A DNA stretch of 64,000 nucleotides from Vibrio sp. 10N.286.49.B1 (GCF_002873335.1 NZ_MCUW01000013.1:32532-96531), one strand, 5' to 3'. Positions 48,126 to 58,482 are shown, counted from the first letter of the stretch. Made by a program: numbers and translations. Notes: generated by a model from the letters alone, not told the origin.

Positions 48126-49691
48126 CTATACGCTGGTTTTTGTCACGTCAACGTAGAGTTTTAGCTTTTGGCCTGGTTTCAGGTAACGCTGTTTATTCAG
48201 GCTATTCCATTTCATTACATCATTAGTTCGGACATTAAACTTATGAGCGATGCCACTTACAGTGTCGCCCGATCGTACCGAATAAAAGACAGTGCGGATG
48301 ATGGCCCCATTTGAATTGTCTTTCCATATCACTAACTCTTGGCCGATTTTTAGCGTGTCCTTTGGACCCATACCGTTCCATTTTGCTAGGGATTGGTGCG
48401 AGACTTTATTAGCCTTCGCAATTAACCATAAGCTATCGCCACTTTTCACGGTATGAGTCAGCTTATAGTTTCCACGAGAGGTCGATTGAGTCGCAGCAAG
48501 ACGGTTTGAGGCGCTTAATGCATAAGTATCACTGTTTTTCGTCGAGGTCGGTACCAATAGGTATTGCCCAGCACGAATCGTGTTGTTTCTTAAGCCATTG
48601 GCATTTTGAATGACTTTGACCGTCGTCTTGTGTTTTTGAGCAATCACACCCAATGAATCACCCGATTGCACCTTGTAGCGAACAAGTCGCATGCCTTTGC
48701 CACGGTTTTTATCAAGTTCCGCTCTAAATTGGTCCACGCTTGAAACGGGCAGGAGTAATGATTGCGGTCCTGCAGGCGCTGTTGCCCATTGATTATAGGC
48801 TGGGTTATAACCTTGTAACTCTTTCACTGAAATGCCGGCATATTTCGCAGCAATAGCAAGATCGAGCTGCTCTTCTGGGTCAATGAGTGTTAACGCAGGT
48901 TGGTTTGGAATCGCTGGAATGTCGAGACCGTACTTTTCTTGGTTCGCGATGACATCCGCAAGCGCGAGTAGTTTGGGTACATAGCTACTGGTCTCTTTGG
49001 GTAAGTCGAGAGAGAAAAAGTCTGTCGGTTTGTTGAGCTTTCTATTTTTTCGGATCGCACTGTTAACACGGCCACCGCCACTATTGTAAGCTGCGATAGC
49101 GTGGTTCCAGTTGCCATCAAAACGGTTATTTAGCTGAGTGAGAAAATCTAATGCCGCACTTGTTGAGGCGCTCACATCGCGTCGACCATCGTACCAATAG
49201 GTCTGCTCTAGGCCAAAGGCTTTACCTGTTGCGGGGACAAACTGCCATAAACCTGCTGCGCTGCCATGTGAATAAGCAAAGGCGTCAAAAGAGCTCTCAA
49301 CAACAGGGAGTAGCGCGAGTTCTAATGGTAAACCGCGAGCTTCAATTTCTTCTGTGATGAGATAAAGGAATGGCTGAGCACGCTGAGAAACCGTTTTTAG
49401 ATGGCTTGGGTGTTTAATGTACCATTGGCGATAATAATCCACTTTTGCATGGTCAGGGATCGGCATTTTCAATTGCATCGCTATACGCTTCCACACATCT
49501 TTTTGTTCTTGTGGTGTGAGAGCTTTTGGCGCGGATGTAGAAGCATCAACAGAAACAGGTTTAGTTGTTGTATTTTTTGCTGTTTCTGAAGGAGAGTTGG
49601 TGGGCTCTGTTGTGGAACTGCTCGAATCTGGCTGAGTCATTTGACATCCAGCCAGCAACAGGGCTAAGGCCCAACTGTATTTCTTATGCAT
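48126..49691 (-). CDS. mltD: Membrane-bound lytic murein transglycosylase D
   Basis: A 521-residue outer-membrane lipoprotein. The lipobox LLAGC places the lipidated Cys at 16; a Ser/Thr-rich linker follows to about 55. The SLT (lysozyme-like) domain spans about 105-260 with catalytic Glu132 in LPVVESSFDAFAYSHGSAAG and downstream YNSGGGRVNSAI. Three LysM domains bind peptidoglycan: about 339-383 (YKVQSGDSLGVIAQKHK), 412-456 (HTVKSGDSLWLIAKANK) and 470-513 (YSVRSGDTVSGIAHKFN). E. coli MltD is shorter (452) with two LysM. It lies downstream of gloB, on the same strand, after a 77-base gap. Confidence 0.96.
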   Translation of the reverse strand: MHKKYSWALALLLAGCQMTQPDSSSSTTEPTNSPSETAKNTTTKPVSVDASTSAPKALTPQEQKDVWKRIAMQLKMPIPDHAKVDYYRQWYIKHPSHLKTVSQRAQPFLYLITEEIEARGLPLELALLPVVESSFDAFAYSHGSAAGLWQFVPATGKAFGLEQTYWYDGRRDVSASTSAALDFLTQLNNRFDGNWNHAIAAYNSGGGRVNSAIRKNRKLNKPTDFFSLDLPKETSSYVPKLLALADVIANQEKYGLDIPAIPNQPALTLIDPEEQLDLAIAAKYAGISVKELQGYNPAYNQWATAPAGPQSLLLPVSSVDQFRAELDKNRGKGMRLVRYKVQSGDSLGVIAQKHKTTVKVIQNANGLRNNTIRAGQYLLVPTSTKNSDTYALSASNRLAATQSTSRGNYKLTHTVKSGDSLWLIAKANKVSHQSLAKWNGMGPKDTLKIGQELVIWKDNSNGAIIRTVFYSVRSGDTVSGIAHKFNVRTNDVMKWNSLNKQRYLKPGQKLKLYVDVTKTSV

Positions 49692-49768
49692 GGTCTTTAC
49701 TACAACCTCTTACTTGAACGGTCGTGCATAATACTAATACGGTTGGTGCCAACACAAGCACGAAAACG

Positions 49769-50527
49769 TTAAAATTCGTTTTTCCACTCACGCAATGCGG
49801 TAAAAGTTGACACAGGATCGTTGTTGATAGATCTATTTGCAACGGATTTCATGACTTCTTGCTGTTGAGTTCGTAAAAACGGGTTGATGCGTTTTTCAAT
49901 CAAAATCGAGGTGGGTAACGTTGGGAGACCTTGCACTCGTTTTTGGTTTGCTTGTTCTCGATAGTCGTGAAGAAAGTCATTATGGGGTTCGATGGCCATA
50001 GCAAAGGCGAGGTTGCTCAGTGTGTACTCGTGGGTGCAATACACGTCGGTTTCTTCTGGTAGTAGCGTTAGCTTTTGCAAAGAATTAAACATTTGTGCGG
50101 GCGTACCTTCAAAAATGCGGCCGCACCCAGCAGAAAATAAAACATCACCGCAGAATAACTTCGCATCGCCTACGTACCCGATGTGATCTAGTGTATGTCC
50201 GGGTAAATCAAGAACCAAAAATTCCTCGCCAAATAATTGGATGCGATGCCCCTCCGACACTTGATGAGTGAGATGTAGGATATTCGGATTTTCTGGGCCA
50301 ATGACCGTGAGGTTAGGGTATTTCGCGACAAGTGCTCCAATACCGTTTACATGGTCCCAATGATGGTGAGTGACCAAAATGGTGGTTAGCTCGAGTTGAT
50401 GTTGCTCTAAATATGCGATGACAGGTTCGGCATCTCCGGGATCGACAACAGCACACAACTTCTGGTTATTTTGAATCAGCCAGATGTAATTATCATTAAA
50501 TGCGGGTATGCTTTTGATATGTAACAT
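49769..50527 (-). CDS. gloB: Hydroxyacylglutathione hydrolase (glyoxalase II)
   Basis: A 252-residue metallo-beta-lactamase fold enzyme (E. coli 251) that hydrolyses S-lactoylglutathione to lactate and glutathione, the second step of methylglyoxal removal. The metal motif is [11 protein letters not shown] with His54, His56, Asp58 and His59; further ligands are in [27 protein letters not shown] and [10 protein letters not shown]. The C-terminal HAGH domain ends LREWKNEF. The RBS GGAG is nine bases upstream. It is divergent from the methyltransferase with only about 40 bases between the starts. Confidence 0.95.
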   Translation of the reverse strand: MLHIKSIPAFNDNYIWLIQNNQKLCAVVDPGDAEPVIAYLEQHQLELTTILVTHHHWDHVNGIGALVAKYPNLTVIGPENPNILHLTHQVSEGHRIQLFGEEFLVLDLPGHTLDHIGYVGDAKLFCGDVLFSAGCGRIFEGTPAQMFNSLQKLTLLPEETDVYCTHEYTLSNLAFAMAIEPHNDFLHDYREQANQKRVQGLPTLPTSILIEKRINPFLRTQQQEVMKSVANRSINNDPVSTFTALREWKNEF

Positions 50528-50567
50528 TGTTGTTTCTCCAATTCACTTTGAGAGAGAGCGCGAAAAT

Positions 50568-51308
50568 ATGAAGCCAGCACGCAGCAAGAAAAAAGTCGAT
50601 CATCCTCATTCTTGGGAAGAACTTGCCAATGGTCAATGGGTTTCTGAATCCATTCAGACTCGTTTGGATGAATGGTGCCCGAAGCTTTTTGGTTATCATA
50701 TGCTTAAGCTTGGTGGTTTAAGTTGCGAATTAACAAGCTGTAATTGCAATATACAGCATCAAGTTAATTTAGACGCTAAAAATCCACTGCACAATATTAT
50801 CGCTGATCGCTATGAACTGCCTTTTCTAGAAAAGAGCTTTGATGCTGTGATTCTGTCTCATCAGTTAGAATATAGCGAGGATCCTCATCGGCTTTTGCGT
50901 GAGGTTGATCGGGTAATGATTGATGATGGATACCTGATTATTACCGGTTTTAATCCAATTAGTTTCACGGGCTTAGCGAGTCTAATGCCTTGGCGTCGAA
51001 ATAACTTTCCGTGGAGCGGGCGTATGTTTACACCAAACCGAATTCGTGACTGGTTAAGCGTGTTGAACTATCAGGTTGTGCATGCTGATAGCTATGCCTT
51101 ATTCCCTATGAAACGTAATCGAACTATGTGGACATGGCTAGAAAGCAGCATTGGAGATTGGGCATCACCGATGGGGAGTTTATATTTTATTGTGGCGCGG
51201 AAACGGACGTATCCGTTGAAGCCTATTAAACCTCACTGGAATTTGAAGAAGAAGCTCACGCCTGTGAGCTTAAACTACCGAACAACGGATAAACGTAACA
51301 CGAACTAG
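50568..51308 (+). CDS. Class I SAM-dependent methyltransferase, YafS-like
   Basis: A 246-residue protein with a methyltransferase fold: VNLDAKNPLHNIIADRYELP, FDAVILSHQLEYSEDPHRLL and REVDRVMIDDGYLIITGFNP are the usual 'ADxxxLPF...FDxV...LExxxxP...LREVxRVL...G' series. The first Gly-rich SAM motif is weak (KLGGLSCELTSC). Its position between gloB and rnhA matches E. coli yafS, whose substrate is unknown. An N-terminal basic stretch (KPARSKKKVDHPHSWEEL) and a basic C-terminus flank the domain. I take ATG 50568, after GAGAGAG. It is convergent with rnhA, with a degenerate 7-bp repeat in the gap. Confidence 0.85.
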   Translation: MKPARSKKKVDHPHSWEELANGQWVSESIQTRLDEWCPKLFGYHMLKLGGLSCELTSCNCNIQHQVNLDAKNPLHNIIADRYELPFLEKSFDAVILSHQLEYSEDPHRLLREVDRVMIDDGYLIITGFNPISFTGLASLMPWRRNNFPWSGRMFTPNRIRDWLSVLNYQVVHADSYALFPMKRNRTMWTWLESSIGDWASPMGSLYFIVARKRTYPLKPIKPHWNLKKKLTPVSLNYRTTDKRNTN

Positions 51309-51320
51309 GCTCGTGCTCTC

Positions 51321-51369
51321 TGGTTAGTGGTTAGTGGTTAATGGTTAGCGGTTACTGGGTGGTGGTTAG
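51321..51369. repeat. Degenerate TGGTTAG heptanucleotide repeat, about seven units
   Basis: Units read TGGTTAG, TGGTTAG, TGGTTAA, TGGTTAG, CGGTTAC, TGGGTGG, TGGTTAG. It lies between the methyltransferase and rnhA, which are convergent. No clear rho-independent terminator is visible in this gap. Confidence 0.9.
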
Positions 51370-51400
51370 CTTAGGGGATGCTAGTCAGGTAACCGTTGTA

Positions 51401-51865
51401 TTAACTAGGTTGATAACCCACATCTTCTTCGATTGGGTTTTCGGCTCCGTGTCTTGCAAGCTCGTCGCACATTTCATTTTCACGATGACCGGCGTGACCT
51501 TTAACCCAACGCCAATCGACAGAATGTCGTGCTGTTTCTTCATCCAGCGCTTTCCAAAGATCCGCGTTTTTTACTGGTTTTTTGTCTGCTGTTTTCCAGC
51601 CACGTTTTTTCCAATTATGGATCCACTGCGTAATACCTTGGCGCACATATTGGCTATCCGTGGTAAGGATGACATTGCAGGGTTCTTTTAGTGTCTTGAG
51701 CGCGACGATCGTCGCCATCATCTCCATACGGTTGTTGGTCGTTAGCTGGTAGCCCTTCGACAGTTTTTTTTCTGTTTGCTTATAGCGTAGTACGATGCCG
51801 TATCCACCAGGTCCCGGATTGCCTAAGCACGATCCATCAGTGAAAATTTCAACCTGTTTCGTCAT
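51401..51865 (-). CDS. rnhA: Ribonuclease HI
   Basis: A 154-residue enzyme (E. coli 155) that cuts the RNA of RNA-DNA hybrids and limits R-loops. The catalytic carboxylates are Asp10 ([18 protein letters not shown]), Glu48 (NNRMEMMA), Asp70 ([10 protein letters not shown]) and Asp134 ([12 protein letters not shown]), with the His of KGHAGHREN. It is divergent from dnaQ across 57 bases, an arrangement conserved from E. coli, where the two promoters overlap. Confidence 0.97.
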   Translation of the reverse strand: MTKQVEIFTDGSCLGNPGPGGYGIVLRYKQTEKKLSKGYQLTTNNRMEMMATIVALKTLKEPCNVILTTDSQYVRQGITQWIHNWKKRGWKTADKKPVKNADLWKALDEETARHSVDWRWVKGHAGHRENEMCDELARHGAENPIEEDVGYQPS

Positions 51866-51922
51866 GATTTGATACTATGTCGGTCTGTAACTTTATTAAT
51901 ATAGTCTGACATACAAAACATC

Positions 51923-52663
51923 ATGAATACCAGCCTCAATTCAGAACAGCGCAGAATCATCGTACTCGATACCGAAACGACGGGTATGAACCGTGAAGGT
52001 GGCCCTCATTATCTAGGGCATCGAATCATTGAAATTGGTGCTGTCGAGATCATCAATCGAAAATTTACAGGTAGACATTTCCATGTCTACATTAAGCCCG
52101 ATCGCCTTATCCAGACTGAAGCGATTGCGGTACACGGTATTACTGATGAGTTTTTATTAGATAAACCGGAATACAAGCAAATTCATGATGAGTTTCTCGA
52201 GTTTATTAAAGGCGCTGAGCTGGTGGCTCATAATGCGCCCTTCGATGTCGGCTTTATGGATCTTGAGTTTTCCATGGTTAATGCCAACGTTGGAAAAACG
52301 GAAGATTACTGCAAGATCACCGATACGCTGGCAATGGCCAAACGCATGGCTAACATGCCAGCAAGGAAAAACCTTGATTCGTTAGCAAAGCATTACACGA
52401 TAGATACGTCAGCTCGTATCTTGCACGGCGCTTTACTCGATGCGGAGATCCTCGCCGACGTATATTTGGCAATGACAGGTGGGCAGACCAATTTACAATT
52501 TAGTGCCGGACAATCTGGGGACTCTGACTCAGAAATGATCAAAAGATTGACGACGGGACGAAAAGCGCTAAAGGTTTTGCAGGCAACGGCCGATGAAATA
52601 GAAGCGCATAATTCGCGTTTGGATATTGTAGAAAAAGGCGGTAACTGTTTGTGGCGCCAGTAG
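51923..52663 (+). CDS. dnaQ: DNA polymerase III epsilon subunit
   Basis: The 246-residue 3'-5' proofreading exonuclease (E. coli 243). Exo I is VLDTETTGMNREG with Asp16 and Glu18; Exo II is ELVAHNAPFDVGFMDLEF; Exo III is ARILHGALLDAEILADVY with the catalytic His and Asp. The C-terminal segment after about 190 binds the alpha subunit. The gene is divergent from rnhA and followed nine bases later by the TIGR03503 gene, which probably shares its transcript. Confidence 0.97.
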   Translation: MNTSLNSEQRRIIVLDTETTGMNREGGPHYLGHRIIEIGAVEIINRKFTGRHFHVYIKPDRLIQTEAIAVHGITDEFLLDKPEYKQIHDEFLEFIKGAELVAHNAPFDVGFMDLEFSMVNANVGKTEDYCKITDTLAMAKRMANMPARKNLDSLAKHYTIDTSARILHGALLDAEILADVYLAMTGGQTNLQFSAGQSGDSDSEMIKRLTTGRKALKVLQATADEIEAHNSRLDIVEKGGNCLWRQ

Positions 52664-52672
52664 GAGAGAAAC

Positions 52673-53917
52673 ATGCAGAGGGTTTTTATCGCGTTTGGCT
52701 TGTGGCTAGTGCTGCTGGGGAGCGCCGTAGCCAGTGAGTCCTCAATGTCCTTTTTGGATAACCGGTTTCGAGTCGACGAAACCGTTGAGCGAATAACCTT
52801 TCTTGTTTATCGACAAGACCACTCACGCCCGGTCACCCTTGTCCGTCCTGATGGGAAAAAATATTACGCGTGGAGGCATCCAGACAACGTTAATTGGATT
52901 GAAGAACCGACCGCCGATATTATTACTGTTGATCGTCCAATGCCGGGTCCATGGCAGGCTATTGGTAAGGTTACCCCTCAAAATAATATTCAGTTAGTGT
53001 CTAAGCTAAGCCTAAAAGCGGAGACGTTACCCGAGCGCTTGTATCAAGGTGAGAAGGTTAAATTTACCGCGCATCTGCTAAGTGATGATCAGCCTTTGAT
53101 TATCGAAAATATTCTCACGCACGTGAACCTAAAAGTAGTGATGACTCGCTATCTAGAAGAGCAAGAAGCTCAAACGTCTGATACGCGCCCCATCCCAATC
53201 GTCATCGGTGAGTTTTTTGACAATGGGCAAGGGTTAGATGAGCGAGCGGGGGATGGGGTTTTTACGGTTACGTTACCCATTACAATTGAGCCAGGGAAGT
53301 ACAATGTTCGTATTACGACCGGGAATGGTGTTTTTTTGCGAGCACTGGAACAGGAAGTGTTTGTGTACCCAACGCCGTTTACGACTCGGTTTGTTCAAGG
53401 CGATGTTAACTCGCCACATGAAGTCGTGATGCGCGGCGAGCCTGCCACAATTCAAGCCGGGAGCTTAGCAGCGTCAATTGAACTCACATCACCGAGCGAT
53501 AGCGAACAGGTCGTTCAGGTTCAAGCGCAAGCGAATGAAATGATGCTCACTTCTTTGTTCACGGACCTTAATGAGATGGGAACCTATAAGTGGACCGGGC
53601 ATGTTTATGCGAATGAGGCATCGACAGATCGAGAACTAGTATTCGACTTACCTGAGCGGTCTTTTAGCGTGGTTGGCGCGATTGATTTAGTGAAGGCTAA
53701 GGCGCTGCAAGAAGCGGCACGTAAGGCAAAGAAGAAAGCTGAGCAAGAGGCTCAAATTGCTTTGCATCGTGAAACGGTTCGGCAGCGTGCCATTATGGCA
53801 ATTGTGATAGGCAACACCGTATTGTTGGTCATTGGTGGACTGATTTGGTGGCTGATAAGGCGTAAACGAGCGATAAAAGCCGTGACACCAGAAATGCAGT
53901 TAAAAATGCCAGGGTAA
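52673..53917 (+). CDS. TIGR03503 family membrane-anchored periplasmic protein
   Basis: A 414-residue protein of the kind I remember as TIGR03503, found in Vibrio and Shewanella near dnaQ; no function is known. A signal peptide (VFIAFGLWLVLLGSAVA, cut near residue 21) leads into a beta-rich extracytoplasmic region of about 310 residues (EERITFLVYRQDHSRPVTLV-like, then DGVFTVTLPITIEPGKYNVR), which resembles Ig-like or von Willebrand-associated beta domains. A Lys/Ala/Glu helix (KAKALQEAARKAKKKAEQEA, about 343-362) precedes one C-terminal membrane segment (IMAIVIGNTVLLVIGGLIWW) and a basic tail. So most of the protein faces the periplasm. RBS AGGAGAG, nine bases after dnaQ. Confidence 0.82.
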   Translation: MQRVFIAFGLWLVLLGSAVASESSMSFLDNRFRVDETVERITFLVYRQDHSRPVTLVRPDGKKYYAWRHPDNVNWIEEPTADIITVDRPMPGPWQAIGKVTPQNNIQLVSKLSLKAETLPERLYQGEKVKFTAHLLSDDQPLIIENILTHVNLKVVMTRYLEEQEAQTSDTRPIPIVIGEFFDNGQGLDERAGDGVFTVTLPITIEPGKYNVRITTGNGVFLRALEQEVFVYPTPFTTRFVQGDVNSPHEVVMRGEPATIQAGSLAASIELTSPSDSEQVVQVQAQANEMMLTSLFTDLNEMGTYKWTGHVYANEASTDRELVFDLPERSFSVVGAIDLVKAKALQEAARKAKKKAEQEAQIALHRETVRQRAIMAIVIGNTVLLVIGGLIWWLIRRKRAIKAVTPEMQLKMPG

Positions 53918-54066
53918 GGTAAAGCCGAATCTCGATACGATTCTGCTTTATAGAAAGAGTATTAGACTGTTGTCGCGATGTAAGATGCGCTAGAGACAAA
54001 CGTTGAAGAGGGATTCGTCTTATTGATCTAACACGAGTAATAGCAAAATAATCTTATCTTAAAAAC

Positions 54067-54099
54067 AAAAAATGCCAACCGCAAAGGTTGGCATTTTTT
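54067..54099. terminator. Bidirectional terminator between the TIGR03503 gene and fadE
   Basis: Stem AAAAATGCCAACC / GGTTGGCATTTTT with a 5-base loop and T-runs both ways. A second hairpin without a T-run lies right after the TIGR03503 stop: GAATC (53927-53931) / GATTC (53939-53943) inside TAAAGC / GCTTTA. Confidence 0.9.
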
Positions 54100-54170
54100 A
54101 GTTTAACGCATGCACTGTCGTGTCATATCAATAGTCGTTATATCCTATTTAGAGTCACGTTATAACAAGG

Positions 54171-56615
54171 TTACGCCACTTCCTCCATCGTCGGATAAAC
54201 CGGCTTTGCTGCCAGCTCCTCAGGGGAGAAATCGTCGACATTGATGGTATACAGGCGGTGCGCTTCAGCGGTATGAAGTATGACGGCTTCTTCTTTGCTA
54301 ATGAGCCCCTTCTCTAGACCGATTTCTGCAACCTCTCCAAGATTGGTAAATGGTCGGCGCTGTCCGAGTTCTTTACAGATTTTATTGAAAATAGGCTCTG
54401 CTTTTAACACCATCTCAAGCGCTTGTTCAATACGGCCTGCCGGGTTGAATTCGGTTGGTTCTAAGTATTGTCCGCGACCTAAGCGGCTACGTGCCCCTGA
54501 CGGTGTTTGTAAGATTCGAGCAACTTGGCTATCAAGTTTATCTGATGGTGCTTGTCGTACGGTACCTAGTGGCATTACAACCCAACGTAACACACGCCCA
54601 ATCATTCGGTTAGGGAAGTTAACAAGGAAGTCATCAAGTGCTTGCTCTGTTTGTTTCAAGCTGTCTTGTAGACCCCAGTGCAAGAGAGGTAAATCTTCAC
54701 TCTGACGGCCTTCGTTGTCAAAACGCTTGAGCGCAGCAGTGCTCAGGTAGAGCTGACTTAAGATATCACCAAGACGCGCGGATAAACGTTCTTTGCGTTT
54801 TAGTGAACCACCCAGTACGGCCATTGAGACATCGGATAACAACGCTAGGTTAGCGCTGTAGCGATTGAGTTGTTGGTAATAACGCTTGGTCGCATCTTTA
54901 TACGGTGCGTCTGAACCACGACCATCGGTGAGGCCGAGCCATAAACTGCGAACAAAGTTACTCACCGCAAACGAAACGTGACCGGCTAATGCCTTGTCAA
55001 ACTCTGAGACTGCACTGCTGTCTGTTGAGTAAGCCGCTTCCATTTCTTTCAGTACGTAAGGGTGACATCGAATCGCACCTTGACCATAAATGATCATAGA
55101 GCGCGTAAGAATATTAGCGCCTTCGACTGTTATCGCAATGGGTGCGCCTTGATAACCACGGGCTAGGAAGTTCGACGGACCTAAGCAGATACCTTTACCG
55201 CCAACGATGTCCATTGCGTCAATAATGCACTGCTGTCCTCTGTGGGTGCAGTGGTATTTGACGATGGCAGAAATAACCGAAGGCTTCTCGCCTAAATCAA
55301 TACCTGCTACAGTTAAACTGCTGGCGGCATCCATGACATACGTGTTACCAGCAATACGAGCCAATGGCTCTTCAATGCCTTCCATATGACCAATCGGTTG
55401 TTTAAATTGTCGACGGATTCGAGCGTAAGCACCAGTCGCCAGTGCCGCCGTTTTTATACCACCGGTCGAATTGGATGGTAGGGTAATTCCGCGCCCTACG
55501 GATAAGCATTCAACCAGCATACGCCAGCCTTGTCCGGCCATTTTAGGGCCACCGATGATGAAATCGAGAGGAACGAATAGTGACTGTGCTCGTGTTGGAC
55601 CATTTTGGAATGGCAGGTTCAGTGGGAAGTGGCGGTTACCAATTTCCACACCTTTTAAGTCGGTCGGTATTAGTGCACATGTAATGCCTAGGTCGGCTTT
55701 ATCTCCGATTAGACCATCGGGGTCTCTAAGCTTAAATGCGAGCCCAAGCACTGTTGCGACAGGTGCAAGCGTGATGTAACGCTTGTTCCATGTCAGGCTC
55801 ATACCAAGTACTTCTTTTCCTTCCCATTGGCCTTTGCAAACCACACCAAAGTCTGGAATGGATCCAGCATCAGATCCCGCTTCAGGGCTGGTGAGGGCAA
55901 AGCACGGAATTTCTTTACCAACAGCAAGCCTTGGAAGGTAATAATCTCTTTGTTCTTCTGTACCATAATGTTGAAGTAATTCACCGGGACCAAGCGAGTT
56001 TGGTACGCCGACGGTCGACGATAAAACACTCGAAACACCTGTGAGTTTTTGCAATACCAAAGACTGTGCATAGGCAGAAAACTGCAATCCGCCGTATTGT
56101 TTCTTGATGATCATCGCAAAGAACTTGTGATCTTTGAGGTATTGCCAGATCTCAGGAGGAAGGTCGGCAAGCTCGTGGGTGACTTGATAGTCATTCACCA
56201 TTGCGCAGACTTCATTGACTGGGCCATCTAAGAATTCTTGCTCTTCTTTGCTTAGCTTAGGCGCGCTGATTTGCTGCAGTTTTTGCCAGTTAGGCTTGCC
56301 TTTAAACAGCTCTGCTTCCCACCAGACTGTTCCTGCATCCAGTGCTTCTTTCTCTGTTTGAGACATCGCAGGCAAGACCTTTTTAAACACAGCGAGTGCT
56401 TTTGCTGAGATTAGAGATTGGCGCAGTGCAGGGATGCAAGTGATAGAGATGAGAACAACATAAACACTCCATGCGATGACACCAAAGGTGCCAAGTAGTG
56501 TTCCTATCGCCATTGCTGCAGTAACGAGTATAAGAGATTTTGCTAAGGATGAACGTTGATAAAAGCTAACGCAAACCGCTCCGAGCAAAATGACAGTAGA
56601 GAGCAAGATGTCCAT
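54171..56615 (-). CDS. fadE: Acyl-CoA dehydrogenase FadE
   Basis: An 814-residue membrane-associated acyl-CoA dehydrogenase (E. coli FadE 814), the first oxidation step of aerobic fatty acid breakdown. Two N-terminal hydrophobic segments (about 1-20 and 26-60) likely anchor it. The FAD-binding dehydrogenase core runs from about 90 to 500 ([60 protein letters not shown]), followed by a DUF1974 C-terminal domain of FadE proteins ([20 protein letters not shown]). It faces gmhA divergently, as in E. coli. A probable FadR operator lies about 105 bases upstream, so long-chain acyl-CoA should relieve repression. Confidence 0.96.
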   Translation of the reverse strand: MDILLSTVILLGAVCVSFYQRSSLAKSLILVTAAMAIGTLLGTFGVIAWSVYVVLISITCIPALRQSLISAKALAVFKKVLPAMSQTEKEALDAGTVWWEAELFKGKPNWQKLQQISAPKLSKEEQEFLDGPVNEVCAMVNDYQVTHELADLPPEIWQYLKDHKFFAMIIKKQYGGLQFSAYAQSLVLQKLTGVSSVLSSTVGVPNSLGPGELLQHYGTEEQRDYYLPRLAVGKEIPCFALTSPEAGSDAGSIPDFGVVCKGQWEGKEVLGMSLTWNKRYITLAPVATVLGLAFKLRDPDGLIGDKADLGITCALIPTDLKGVEIGNRHFPLNLPFQNGPTRAQSLFVPLDFIIGGPKMAGQGWRMLVECLSVGRGITLPSNSTGGIKTAALATGAYARIRRQFKQPIGHMEGIEEPLARIAGNTYVMDAASSLTVAGIDLGEKPSVISAIVKYHCTHRGQQCIIDAMDIVGGKGICLGPSNFLARGYQGAPIAITVEGANILTRSMIIYGQGAIRCHPYVLKEMEAAYSTDSSAVSEFDKALAGHVSFAVSNFVRSLWLGLTDGRGSDAPYKDATKRYYQQLNRYSANLALLSDVSMAVLGGSLKRKERLSARLGDILSQLYLSTAALKRFDNEGRQSEDLPLLHWGLQDSLKQTEQALDDFLVNFPNRMIGRVLRWVVMPLGTVRQAPSDKLDSQVARILQTPSGARSRLGRGQYLEPTEFNPAGRIEQALEMVLKAEPIFNKICKELGQRRPFTNLGEVAEIGLEKGLISKEEAVILHTAEAHRLYTINVDDFSPEELAAKPVYPTMEEVA

Positions 56616-56970
56616 GATGGTTCCTTTATCTGGTAGTGATGATGTTTTGATTGTTATCGTTATTGGGTTGTTATCGTTATCGTGGGTTTGACGGCTGCAC
56701 GTTAACTTGCATTAAAGGTAAGAGGTCAAACCAGTTGGTAGTGTAACCGAAATATTGCACAAATGTAAAATTTGAGGGTGTTTGTCATCACATAACTGGC
56801 AGAACGCAAAGTTTGCTCGCGAGAGAGAGGGGGGCAGTAAAAACAATAAAAAATTGATGATAGGAGGCGTATTGAGGGGGGCTAGCTATCGACAGCCTCT
56901 CTGATTTATAGGTACACTCAAGTTAATCGATTACTGCCGACCCTATCGGTGAAACAAAGAGAAGAGTCCT
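56616..56970. promoter_or_regulatory. Divergent fadE / gmhA control region
   Basis: A 355-base gap without a gene. It holds a partial direct repeat TTGTTATCGTTAT (56650-56685 area), the FadR-like site at 56720-56736, a purine-rich stretch (GAGAGAGAGGGGGG near 56821), and the palindrome TAATCGATTA (56924-56933) before gmhA. The gmhA RBS is AGAGAAGAG. Confidence 0.5.
56720..56736 (-). promoter_or_regulatory. Probable FadR operator of fadE
   Basis: The minus strand reads AACTGGTTTGACCTCTT, which fits the FadR pattern (AnCTGGTCnGACnTGTT) at most conserved positions, including TGGT and GACC. The place in front of fadE is the expected one. Confidence 0.75.
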
Positions 56971-57546
56971 ATGTACCAAGATCTGATTAAAAGTGAATTG
57001 AGCGAAGCCGCTGATGTCTTGAACCAATTTCTAAGTGATGACGATAACATTGCCAAAATTGAAGCGGCTGCGAAAATGATTGCGGCTTCATTTAAAGAAG
57101 ACGGTAAGGTTTTGTCCTGTGGTAACGGAGGGTCTCATTGTGACGCCATGCATTTTGCGGAAGAGCTGACAGGGCGCTACAGAGAAAATAGACCGGGTTA
57201 CGCGGGTATTGCGATTTCTGATGTTAGCCACTTATCGTGCGTGAGTAACGATTTTGGTTATGATTATGTTTTTTCGCGTTACGTCGAGGCGGTAGGGCGT
57301 AAAGGCGACGTGTTGTTTGGACTGTCTACGTCTGGTAACTCTGCGAACATCTTAAAAGCAATTGAAGCTGCAAAAGAAAAAGGCATGACGACCATCGCGC
57401 TAACAGGTAAGGATGGCGGAAAAATGGCGGGTTTAGCGGATATTGAAATTCGTGTACCGCACTTCGGTTACGCGGATCGTATTCAAGAAATACACATCAA
57501 GATCATCCATATTATTATTCAACTGATTGAAAAAGAAATGGAATAA
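56971..57546 (+). CDS. gmhA: Sedoheptulose 7-phosphate isomerase
   Basis: A 191-residue SIS-fold enzyme (E. coli GmhA/LpcA 192) that makes D-glycero-D-manno-heptose 7-phosphate for the LPS inner core. Conserved blocks: [60 protein letters not shown] and [16 protein letters not shown], with the zinc-binding His and Glu residues in the second half. It is divergent from fadE and followed by yafJ, the order found in E. coli. Confidence 0.96.
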   Translation: MYQDLIKSELSEAADVLNQFLSDDDNIAKIEAAAKMIAASFKEDGKVLSCGNGGSHCDAMHFAEELTGRYRENRPGYAGIAISDVSHLSCVSNDFGYDYVFSRYVEAVGRKGDVLFGLSTSGNSANILKAIEAAKEKGMTTIALTGKDGGKMAGLADIEIRVPHFGYADRIQEIHIKIIHIIIQLIEKEME

Positions 57547-57622
57547 TCGAGTTAAGCGTCGTAGAAAATCGTTGTAGCGTCATCGCATCGTAGAATAAAG
57601 ATTATGGAGAATAAGGGACGTA

Positions 57623-58465
57623 ATGTGTGAATTGCTTGGCATGAGCGCCAATGTGCCAACTGACATCTGTTTTAGCTTTACAGGTTTGATTCAGAGAGGC
57701 GGCAATACGGGGCCTCATAAGGATGGGTGGGGGATCACTTTCTATGAAGGAAAGGGGTTCCGCACGTTCAAGGATCCTAATCAAAGTTGTGATTCTCAGA
57801 TCGCTGAGTTGGTGCAAAGTTACCCTATTAAAAGTCGGGCGGTCGTCAGTCATATTCGTCAAGCGAACCGTGGCCAGGTGAACTTAGAAAATACCCACCC
57901 ATTTACACGCGAGCTTTGGGGACGGTATTGGACATTTGCGCACAATGGGCAGCTGAGCAACTATGATAGCTTAGCAATCGGGCGCCATAGACCCGTTGGT
58001 GAAACGGATAGTGAGCTATCATTTTGTTGGCTGCTAAACAAATTGGAAGCTCGCTTTCCTGAGCCACCTCAAGATATGATGGCCATGTTCCAGTATGTTG
58101 CTGAATGTTGCGATGAATTGCGTCAGTTTGGTGTCTATAACATGCTCTTAAGTGATGGTGAGTTTGTGATGACGTTCTGTACCAATCATTTGTATTGGAT
58201 TACACGTAAAGCGCCATTTGGCCAAGCCACATTGCTGGATGAAGATGTTACGATTAACTTTCAAATGGAAACGACGTTGAACGATGTCGTATCGGTCGTA
58301 GCGACTCAGCCATTAACGGGTAATGAGACTTGGCACCGAATGAAGCCCGGTGAATTTAATCTATTTCACTTCGGTGAGCGGGTGCTGAGTAATTCTGATG
58401 ATTTATCTGATGTGCCTCATGCCGCCGTAAAACCTGCGAGTCAGGCGCCAACAGAATCATTGTAA
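57623..58465 (+). CDS. yafJ: YafJ family class II glutamine amidotransferase
   Basis: A 280-residue N-terminal nucleophile hydrolase. Cys2 (CELLGMSANVPTDICFSFTG) is the nucleophile after removal of Met. Other class II marks are HKDGWGITFYEG, VVSHIRQANRGQVNLENTHP (oxyanion and Arg), and TFAHNGQLSNY with GETDSELSFCWLL. It has no synthase domain, so it hydrolyses glutamine or a gamma-glutamyl substrate; the acceptor is unknown. It lies 76 bases after gmhA and is convergent with purN. The C-terminal 20 residues are low in conservation. Confidence 0.9.
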   Translation: MCELLGMSANVPTDICFSFTGLIQRGGNTGPHKDGWGITFYEGKGFRTFKDPNQSCDSQIAELVQSYPIKSRAVVSHIRQANRGQVNLENTHPFTRELWGRYWTFAHNGQLSNYDSLAIGRHRPVGETDSELSFCWLLNKLEARFPEPPQDMMAMFQYVAECCDELRQFGVYNMLLSDGEFVMTFCTNHLYWITRKAPFGQATLLDEDVTINFQMETTLNDVVSVVATQPLTGNETWHRMKPGEFNLFHFGERVLSNSDDLSDVPHAAVKPASQAPTESL

Positions 58466-58482
58466 TGATTTGTTTTAAATAT

